Source of the DNA: Podocnemis expansa
Lineage: Eukaryota > Chordata > Testudines > Podocnemididae
DNA: 64,000 nucleotides
Direction of reading: 5' to 3'
NCBI GenBank assembly: GCA_007922195.1
Contig: ML682231.1
Coordinates: 539,948 to 603,947, forward strand
The translations under genes were made by a program, and so were the position numbers. Shown one piece after another: positions 56,549 to 64,000 of the stretch (positions are counted from its first letter, which is position 1; every line of letters starts with the position of its first letter). The notes beneath the pieces are model-generated. The model was not told the origin of the DNA. It ran no database searches and worked only from the letters and a program-made list of their open reading frames with translations.

Positions 56549-58809
56549 CAGACGTGGCCAAACTGCGACTCGCGAACTGCATGCGGCTCTTTAAAGAAAA
56601 ATTGCAGCTCCCAGGAGAGCACAGGAGGGAAGGGCGGGATGGCGGGAGACGGGCGAGAAATTTGCAATGGTCGGGGACAGCAGAGAGCCGGTGGCATGGT
56701 AAGAGCCGGCAGCGGAGGAGCAGCATTGTGAGAGCAGGCAGGGAAAAAGCAGCCTTGTAAGAGCGGGAAAGGGAGGGGAGGGGCAGCATTGTGAGCCTCA
56801 CCAGCAGAAAAAAGCAGCATGGTGAGAGCCGGGAAGGGAGGGGCAGCATTGTGAGAGCCAGCAGGGAAAAGCAAGCTGTCAGTTAGGTGGAAAGACAAGC
56901 ACTCAGACCAAGTAACTGGCAGATTCTACAGTTTACCCACACAATATTAATTCTACCCTCCTTGTCTGTGTGCATTATGATCGTCTTTAATTACATCAGT
57001 GCATGATTTTTTAAATACTTTTCTTTTTTGATATTGTTTTCTGGATAAATATATTTAAAACTGGCAACATAAACTGATCAAGAGCAAGTCTACAATGAAC
57101 CACAGATAACAGATGATAATTAGCAATTTAAACCTGAAAAGCAATTGTAAATTAATTTTCTTTTTTAAAAATCACATGGTATTACCAGATATTGTAATAT
57201 AATGCAAAATTATTTCTCTTGTATTTCTATTTTGAGAATTAAATAAGAATCATCAGAAATCACTGAAAATTGACACAACTGTTACATCCAAAACCACTGA
57301 CTACTGTCAAAAGGTTATTAAAAAAATCCTCTATTTAAAGAATGTTATAAGTACTTATTACAGATCATGGTTCATTTTCAGCATGCAAAATGATTTAGAC
57401 TTAAGATAGATCACCACTTCTGAAAACTGGCTTTAGAAAAAAAAAAAATCCTTAAGTCCCTCGAACAAGTGTGCCTGAGACATCAGTATGTCATCTGTTT
57501 GCAGAAGGAACTGCTAGGACATTTATAAGAAAATTTTAAATTAATATAACTAAGTTGATTACCAAGATAATTTACATTCACTGCAAAGTTCAATAGCAGC
57601 ACTATACTTCTACTGATTAAATAGCATTCAACATGTATTAATTCTTTTTTGTTGTACAGTCAAAATCTATTTATATTTCAGTGCAGTCTTCATGAATGAC
57701 TCTATGGGTATCTGAGCCCATTAAACAAGAGTAATTGTTGTGAAGGGCTGAGGATGGAAAATTGTGTTGTAAACTTTCTGAAAAAAACTCTCTCACCAAT
57801 AAAGATTTCACTTTGTATTATAAAAACCAAATATTGATATTTAGAATTTATACAGGGCCTGACCCCAAACTGAATAAACTCAATGGGATTTATTCCATAG
57901 TATCTTCTGTGCACAGACTCCAAAGCACTTACTGAAACAGGCTCTGATCTTGCACTTTGTGTCCCAATAAATTCTCATTGATCTGTTGTGATTCTGGACA
58001 GTTGAAAAGGTGTCCCTGTGTGCATCTCTTCACAGGATTAAGATAAGAGCAGTATTTTCCCTTACTATTACTCTCATTCTAAAATTAATTGTGTCTGAGT
58101 CCCCAGACCTTGTGTCTTCACTGTCCATAAGTATTTCAGTGAACATGTTTACTGGCAGAAATATTGGCAGGGAAGTGGGGGCATGGTAAGAGATGGCAGG
58201 GAAGCAGCAATGGAGCATGGGGAGAGAAGTGTGACATGGTCAGAGAAGCCATAGCATGTTTAGATTTTCTCATAGGCCCTAATGCAGCATACTCGTTGTT
58301 AAAATACAATCATGTTTTACAAGTCCTAAACATGATGTGGAACATTAAGAAATGAAAATACAAAGGAGAAAAGTATAAAACTGAACATAGATTACTTTCA
58401 ATTTTTGGCACAACTTACTGCTGTGAAGCATCATATTCCACAATGAAATTCAAAACATTGTGCAATACTTAGAGATCAGCATTTGAGAGAGCTTTTACCT
58501 ACTACATTGACAAGTTACTGCCCAGATTTTTAAAAACCTTGCCATAAACCTGTAGTGTTCTACATCTAGCAACAGCTAAATTTTTACTGTATAGGCCTAG
58601 TTTCATGGTAATCTTAAATCATTATTAGAATCTGACAGTGGATTAATATTTGCCCTATTTTTTATGATAAAATTAAAGTGTGCAATGAATTTTAAGCTTA
58701 GTAATTTTGGAGTAGGTAAAAATATGTGGTTATATGCCTCAGTGCAGCTCTCTAAGGTTTAATAATTGACTTGTGTGGCTCTTGAGTTCCATAAGTTTGG
58801 CCACCCCTG
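56549..58809. mobile_element. 2,261-bp hAT element with perfect 8-bp TSD
   Basis: The ends cagacgtggccaaact (56549-56564) and agtttggccacccctg (58794-58809) are inverted repeats, 14 of 16 matching. Identical gtctataa flanks both sides (56541-56548, 58810-58817), and removing the element restores a continuous PLE end. The interior has a GC-rich tandem region (56688-56878) near the left end and long AT-rich sequence. No transposase motifs were recognised in any frame, so it is called non-autonomous. Confidence 0.93.
56688..56878. repeat. Degenerate GC-rich tandem repeat within the hAT element
   Basis: Words like 'agcattgtgagagc', 'ggcagggaaaaagcagc' and 'gggaggggcagcattgtgag' recur about five times at 35-45 base intervals. 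A related single unit reappears at about 58165-58250 ('ggcagggaagcagcaatgga'). Confidence 0.65.
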
Positions 58810-58817
58810 GTCTATAA

Positions 58818-58843
58818 GGTGCCACAGGACTCTTGTTGTTGTT
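58818..58843 (+). mobile_element. PLE terminal repeat, right part
   Basis: 'ggtgccacaggactcttgtt' directly follows the right copy of the 8-bp duplication and completes the PLE end begun at 56346. Confidence 0.85.
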
Positions 58844-59835
58844 AAAGGATCTCTTAGCAATCTAGTCACATTCATCTATTTTCAGCTCAAGATTTTTAGC
58901 AGTGTTCATGGTCGTCTTAATCTTTAATCACTATAAACTTCCACAAAGACTGAAGTTCACGTAATTTTAAATTTTAACCTACTTGATGTTTCCTTTTCCT
59001 TGCAAGTATAGTTAACTAGCACAGTCTCTATATTATTCAGGTTGTAGAAAATGCCAGAAACTGCTTTCATCTGTAATAAGATATTCCTAAACATAAGCCT
59101 TTGGGGAGTTTTGTTTGTTCATTTGTGGGTTTTTCAAGTTATGACTGAAAACGTATATGAGTGGAGATCAGCTATTACCCTGAAACATTACACTTTGAGA
59201 AAAAAACGGCATTTTTAAAAGGTCTAGAAATGAATAACCACCCATTTTCCCCTTTAATCAATCATTTATCATCATATCACCCTACTTGCACAGCCTATGG
59301 TTGTTCTCCTTAAACTTTTCCAAAAGGTATGGTAGGGTCAAAATAAAATAACTTGAAAAACAGAGAAAAGAATTCAGCCTACTGTCCCATCTTTTCAGGG
59401 TGGCAGGGGTTGCTTGTTTGCTTTTTGAACTAAAGCTGAAAGTTTTAAAAGGTCGACCTGTGGGGTTTGCAGGATGGCATGCTTCAGTAGGTGATATTAA
59501 TGTCATAAAAGAAAGTCTCCTGGCATGACAGATAAATCTATAGAAGTTTGAAGAGCAGCGTACAAAGTTAAGCTTAGGTGAGATGGGGGTTAGTAACAGG
59601 TGGAGGAGAATGGAGAGGATGAAGACAGTCTTTAGCACACAGGAAAAACTTAAGCTCTTTTATACCTAGAGACTTGTAAGTTTTAATGTTGTTAATATGC
59701 ATATGACTCCATCTTAACTTTAGCCACTTTTTCTCCCCCATCACTCATCTCGACTATAAATTTATATTCAAGGCAGAACCTCCTAGAACTGATCCTAGTT
59801 TAAGAGTTCCACTCATGTATAGAGCCTAAGAAAAG
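58844..59835. other. Unclassified DNA
   Basis: An ORF of 118 codons on the minus strand (59638-59282) has no domain or splice support. No repeat recognised. Confidence 0.4.
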
Positions 59836-60044
59836 GAAAAATGACAATAGCCCTGTGGCACCTTATAGACTAAAAGATTTCTTTGGGCATAAGCTTTTGT
59901 GGGCTCCAACCCACTCCATCAGTTGGATCTAATGAAGTGTGTTGGAGCCCACAAAAACTTATGCCCAAAGAAATCTGTTAGTCTGTAAGGTGCCACAGGA
60001 CTCTTGTTGTTTTTGCTGTACGCAGATTAACACGGCTACTCCTC
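59836..60044. mobile_element. PLE terminal-repeat hairpin
   Basis: The arms 'ctgtggcaccttatagacta', 'gggcataagcttttgtgggc' and 'gcccacaaaaacttatgccc', 'tctgtaaggtgccacagg' pair around 'cagttggatctaatgaag'. It ends 'gattaacacggctactcc'. The direct repeat aagaaaag at 59828-59835 and 60045-60052 may be the target duplication. Confidence 0.8.
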
Positions 60045-60052
60045 AAGAAAAG

Positions 60053-61620
60053 AAAGTTTAAACAGTGAAGAAAATTGTGAAATCTCCTGGAAATCTTTCC
60101 AGGCTACTGGGCTTCTTTTCAACTTCACAAATAATCTCTCCCTCCAAAGCCTCACTCATACATATATCTTATAAAAACCTTCATGGTTCCTTTATTTGCC
60201 AGCACTGGAGGACTCCATAACCTCCTCTATCCTCCCTGACTGCCTCTTTAGCTCAGTATCCCCTTTGTTAATGAGGCACTACCTTGGTTGGCAATTCCTC
60301 TGTCTTCTGCATTTGAGTGAGAAACATACCAAAGGGGGGGGGGAAGAAAAAAAAGAGCCACAGTATATGGGGGTGAGGGGTGGGGGTAAGGATCTTGTGG
60401 AAGGCCTGGAAGCAGTTCCCACATAACAGAAATGGAAATTCTCTTCTCCTCACCATACCTGCAGGGATAACTTAGCAGAGCAGTAGTTTGGTGGTTAGCT
60501 GTTCTCTTAATTGCTTTGACTGGCATCTTCACACATCCAACACAGAACAGGAGTTAAGTGGCATACCACAAAGAGGAGAGGACTAATAGGTCACGAGGTT
60601 GCAGGAGGGTGTAGATGTGCAGGTCATTTAACTTTTCTGAAGAAGGGAAAAATACATAGAGTCCAGGGGACTGGCCAGGAGTAACAGAGGAAGGGGTGAA
60701 AGGATCCCTTGGAGATTTTAAGATCTGAAACTTTAAGTGATATGTAATCCTTCAGGGGACAGTTAACTCCCAGTCCCTCTTGAACCATCCTACAGAGTTC
60801 AGTTCACAAACACCACTGTGGAGAAAACCACAGGATTCTCAGACAGCGTTCTAGTTCTGAATTATTAAATACTAACTTGTCAGAGGAAAAAAACACCTAC
60901 ATCATAGTAAGGATATCCACTCGAAGTACAGCATAATGATCCAAAAAGTGAACTGAGTCATAGAAAATGATTCCGTATCTATTATGCTAATTGAAATTCT
61001 TCCTAATTTTGAATACACTGTTCAATTTTAGAATTAGAAAACAGCATTTCAAGTCACTATCTCATAATACAGGGTAAAAATGAAATTTCACATCTACATA
61101 TTTAAAAATACAAAATACTTTAAAATAAAATGTTAAGTTAACTTGTAAAACTCAGTGTCACTGAATATTATGGAGTTAAACTGCTTAGTATGATTAAAGA
61201 TAGAATATATTGTTTTATGCAAAAGACTAGCATTTGCAACCACAACAGCAAGGAGAGAATTCAACCAGACTCTCAACCATTGCAACTTAAGGCATCCTAT
61301 CATGACTAGCTGATATTCTACCATGGTAGGGCACTGCAAAACATTGATGTTTTATAAAGGTTCAAGGTCTTCTTCAGAAACATCCATCATGGGCCATTAT
61401 CAAAAAGAGGATTCAGAACTAGAAAGGCCATCTGTCTAACATGTTCCTAGAAGACACAGTGGAAAGAAGTCCTTAAGAGAACTTCCCAGTTAACAGGTCT
61501 ATGTTGATCTAATCCAGGTAAAAATCAGATTGAATTATTTAACCATTTTTCAAAAGAGAAGAGATTCATAAATACAGAACATTGTGGACTTTTATGTGCA
61601 CAACAAAGGCATTAAAGGAT
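60053..61620. other. Unique DNA
   Basis: A G/A-rich stretch (60336-60395) is simple in composition. No gene recognised. Confidence 0.45.
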
Positions 61621-62286
61621 TAGAATCATAGAATCATAGGGTTGGAAGGGACCTCATAGGTCATCTAGTCCAACCCCCTGCCAGAGGCAGGACCACTCCC
61701 AGTAACCATTCCAGTCATGGTTTTGTCCAGCCAGGCCTTAAACACCTCCAAAGATGGAGATTTCACCACCTGCCTCAGCAGCTCATTCCAAGGCTTCACC
61801 ACTCACCTAGTAAAAAAGTTTTTTCTAATATCCAGCCTCGACTTCCCTAACCGCAACTTGAGACCATTGCTCCTCATTCTGTCCTCTGTTATTACCGAGA
61901 ACAGTAGAGCTCCATCTTCCTTAGAGCATCCCTTCAAGTAGCTGAAGGTTGCTATCAAATCCCCCTTCAATCTTCTCTTCTGCAGACTAAATAAGCCTAA
62001 TGCTTTCAGTCTTTCCTCATAGGGCTTGTGCTCCAGCCCTTTAATCATTTTGGTTGCCCTCCACTGGACTCTCTCTAGCATGTCCCTGTCCTTTTTGTAG
62101 TGGGAGCCCAAAACTGAACACAGTATTCTAGATGTGGCCTCACCAGTGCAGAATAGAGGGGAATGATCACATCCCTTGATCTGCTGGTAATACTTCTTTT
62201 GATGCAGCCCAGTATGCCATTGGCCTTTTTGGCAGCAAGAGCACACTGCTGACTCATATCTAGCTTCCCATCCACCATGACCCCCC
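61621..62286 (-). mobile_element. CR1 3' end, antisense, with RT C-terminus
   Basis: The reversed tail 'tagaatcatagaatcatagg' starts at 61621. The minus reading gives '[20 protein letters not shown]', '[20 protein letters not shown]' and '[18 protein letters not shown]', with one frameshift near 62100. It is truncated abruptly at 62286, where a hairpin begins. Closely related to the copy at 9557-11450. Confidence 0.92.
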
Positions 62287-62289
62287 ATT

Positions 62290-62335
62290 AGGTCCTGTTC
62301 CTGTTATAGTGAAAATAAGAACAGGAACAGGACCT
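62290..62335. repeat. Perfect 16-bp-arm hairpin at the CR1 truncation point
   Basis: aggtcctgttcctgtt (62290-62305) and aacaggaacaggacct (62320-62335) are exact complements around a 14-base loop. The CR1 breaks off four bases before it. Confidence 0.9.
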
Positions 62336-63401
62336 GAGTCTAGTAAAGTACTTAAGCACATGTTTAACTTTAAGCCACGGCCATCTCTAGGGGGTGGCAC
62401 TTGGGTTGACTGCCCCAGGTCCCGAAGCCCTGCTCTGCACCTGCTCAGCCTGCCAGGAGGTGCTGCTGCACAGCACTGCCCACTGAAGCTGCTCCCTGAG
62501 CAGCCGTTGGACTTCGACCCTGCACTTTGATGGCCTTTTGGCAATGGGGTTGACATGAGTCTGGGTCTGGGTCAGGGAATGGTGCAGGGGCCTCACACAA
62601 GCCAATTCACCCTGGGCCTCACTCACGCCCAGAGTTGGCAAATTACTTTAAGTTCATGTTTAACTATAGGAACTTGCTTGTTTAACTTTAAGTACAGGCT
62701 TACTATAATGAGACATAAGCTTGTGCTTAAAATTAAAGCATCTGTGTAAATTAATTACTTTGCTGAACAGGAATACGCTTATTTTTGTGCTTCAGAGATT
62801 TCCTGAACTAGAGCCATAGAACTCTATAATGAAGATAGGCCTAGTATAACACCTATTTAGAGAAGATAAATAAACTCAGAGATAAGCTTTCAAAAACATG
62901 CACTTGCATTAAATGTGCAAAACAGAGACTGTATGCACAATTTCACCTATGTACCTAATTTTTTTAATTAGAACCTCTTAAGATGGTGAAACTCATGCAG
63001 GAGTAATCAATATTTTTGGTCAAGTTCTGAATTTCTTGGTCAAGGCACAGTCAAATTCCAGACTCCAAAGAAAATATTTTAATAAAACAACAACAAAACA
63101 ACAACAACTTAAAAAAAAAAAAAAAAGATTTCACAGGCTGTTCCAAAGCATTCTGTGACTATCCCCGACTTGTGGTATCTTTATATCACAATACAAAATA
63201 TATAGGAGAGGACTGACATTCCTTGCAATCTGTTGTGTGTCCTTGCAGTCAGAAAATTCATTTCCCAGTTTAAGAAAGTCTTGAAAACCATTATATTTGC
63301 ATTTCATTTTTCTACAAGGTCTGTAAATTAAATAATGGTGATATGTGTTTAATTGAGTGCCTGTTTAGAATTAAATGCTCTCCAATGTACACAGCCCAAA
63401 A
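62336..63401. other. Mixed unclassified DNA
   Basis: A GC-rich patch at 62375-62640 looks like part of an unidentified repeat. An A-rich run spans 63085-63126. No gene seen. Confidence 0.4.
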
Positions 63402-63650
63402 CAGGGCCAGATTAAGTGACCCTGGGGTCCCAGGCTGTCCACTTTTGTGGACCCAGCTCCCCTAAGCTTGCCTCCCCCCCCCCAACCCTAAAGCCAGACT
63501 CCTGGCTGACACTGCAGACAGGGCCCACAGCTTGGTGGTTCTGTGGGGGTGAGGTCTGGCCAACCACTGAGGGGGCCCTAAGGCTAGAGGCCGCAGCACC
63601 CCTGCTCTTCTCTTGCCAAGCCCAAGTGTGAGACTTGCTGCCTTGGGTTT
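63402..63650 (+). mobile_element. Possible hAT element end
   Basis: 'cagggccagattaagtgacc' followed by GC-rich sequence resembles the end of the 'cagggcc' hAT group (compare 51729). The matching opposite end was not seen, so the border is a guess. Confidence 0.4.
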
Positions 63651-64000
63651 TAAAACACAGTGAGATGTTCCCAGGAATGTAGTAGCCATCATAGCCACTC
63701 TGCAATGCCTTCAGTACCCTATGCAATGCTGTTGTGCATTCTACCACATAAGTCAAAGGACATGTCCATCAAACTCATCTGTACATTGAGCTGCAGCAAG
63801 GTTCTGCACAGCACTGTTTTGTAACACACAGATGGGTTTCCCACGGGCATATCTACTCCATTTCTCCCATGACAGACTCCCACCATATCTAGTACAATAA
63901 CTTTCTGTGATCCTTATATGAACAGTAGTATTTGTTCTTTAGAAAATGTTGTCAATGCTTTTTCAACAGAATGTCCATTAAACCCTGGACAAATTAAGAA
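63651..64000. other. Unclassified DNA to window end
   Basis: No feature recognised. Confidence 0.4.

Noticed and set aside
57000..58150. Search for a hAT transposase inside the 2.26-kb element
   Set aside because: Only short AT-rich ORFs; no RNase H-like, zinc-finger or dimerisation motif could be pointed to on either strand.
59282..59638. 118-codon ORF with a hydrophobic start on the minus strand
   Set aside because: The hydrophobic N-terminus resembles a signal peptide, but composition is AT-driven, there is no domain and no splice or promoter context.
61133..61339. 68-codon minus-strand ORF that could be an exon
   Set aside because: No convincing donor site and no recognised protein similarity.

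Overview
The window looks like non-coding, repeat-rich genomic DNA from a sauropsid vertebrate, most likely a turtle. CR1-type LINEs dominate. They are joined by Penelope-like elements (PLEs) with a GIY-YIG domain, DIRS tyrosine-recombinase retrotransposons, many short hAT, Harbinger-like and Tc1/pogo-like non-autonomous DNA elements, and LTR-like sequences. There is no operon structure, no rRNA, tRNA or CRISPR, and no intact long host ORF. That this is a turtle is my inference from the repeat mixture.

Host gene. Two short exons on the minus strand, 23169-23244 and 18506-18659, have good splice sites and compatible phases. Together they encode the end of an ankyrin repeat followed by an acidic segment. 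They imply that much of the window is intron or flank of a minus-strand ankyrin-repeat gene, which I cannot name with confidence.

Layout. 1-1.1 kb: an L3-like CR1 3' end split by a PLE fragment, then an antisense CR1 scrap. 2.6-4.0 kb: a probable LTR with duplicated promoter-like segments and a ~50-bp tandem repeat. 4.6-5.1 kb: antisense CR1. 5.1-9.6 kb: an old minus-strand DIRS copy dismembered by two hAT-like elements and a 2-kb CR1. 9.6-11.45 kb: antisense CR1 with RT. 11.56-11.9 kb: a hAT MITE with perfect 8-bp target duplications. 15.1-15.4 kb: a palindromic MITE. 19.4-21.5 kb: a long antisense L3-like CR1 carrying a PLE piece. 24.96-29.55 kb: a nearly full-length CR1 (5' UTR, SGNH-esterase ORF1, endonuclease plus RT ORF2) with few lesions. 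32-38 kb: PLE hairpin, CR1 remnant and several MITEs. 38.67-45.38 kb: a three-layer nest, a Tc1/pogo-like MITE inside a structurally complete DIRS element (inverted terminal repeats plus internal complementary region) inside a hAT-like element. 45.6-50 kb: old CR1s, a foldback insert and a hAT MITE. 51.73-53.1 kb: a hAT-like element holding a probable solo LTR. 54.7-58.85 kb: a PLE with degraded RT and GIY-YIG domains, whose 3' end is split by a 2,261-bp hAT element with a perfect 8-bp target duplication. 59.8-60.05 kb: another PLE hairpin. 61.6-62.3 kb: antisense CR1 ending at a perfect 16-bp-arm hairpin.

All transposon coding regions seen carry stops or frameshifts, so none looks autonomous as it stands. 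The nesting gives a relative order of insertion that can be read directly: hAT-like, then DIRS, then MITE at 39-45 kb; PLE then hAT at 55-59 kb; DIRS then hAT and CR1 at 5-9 kb; CR1 then PLE at 0-1 kb and 19-21 kb.
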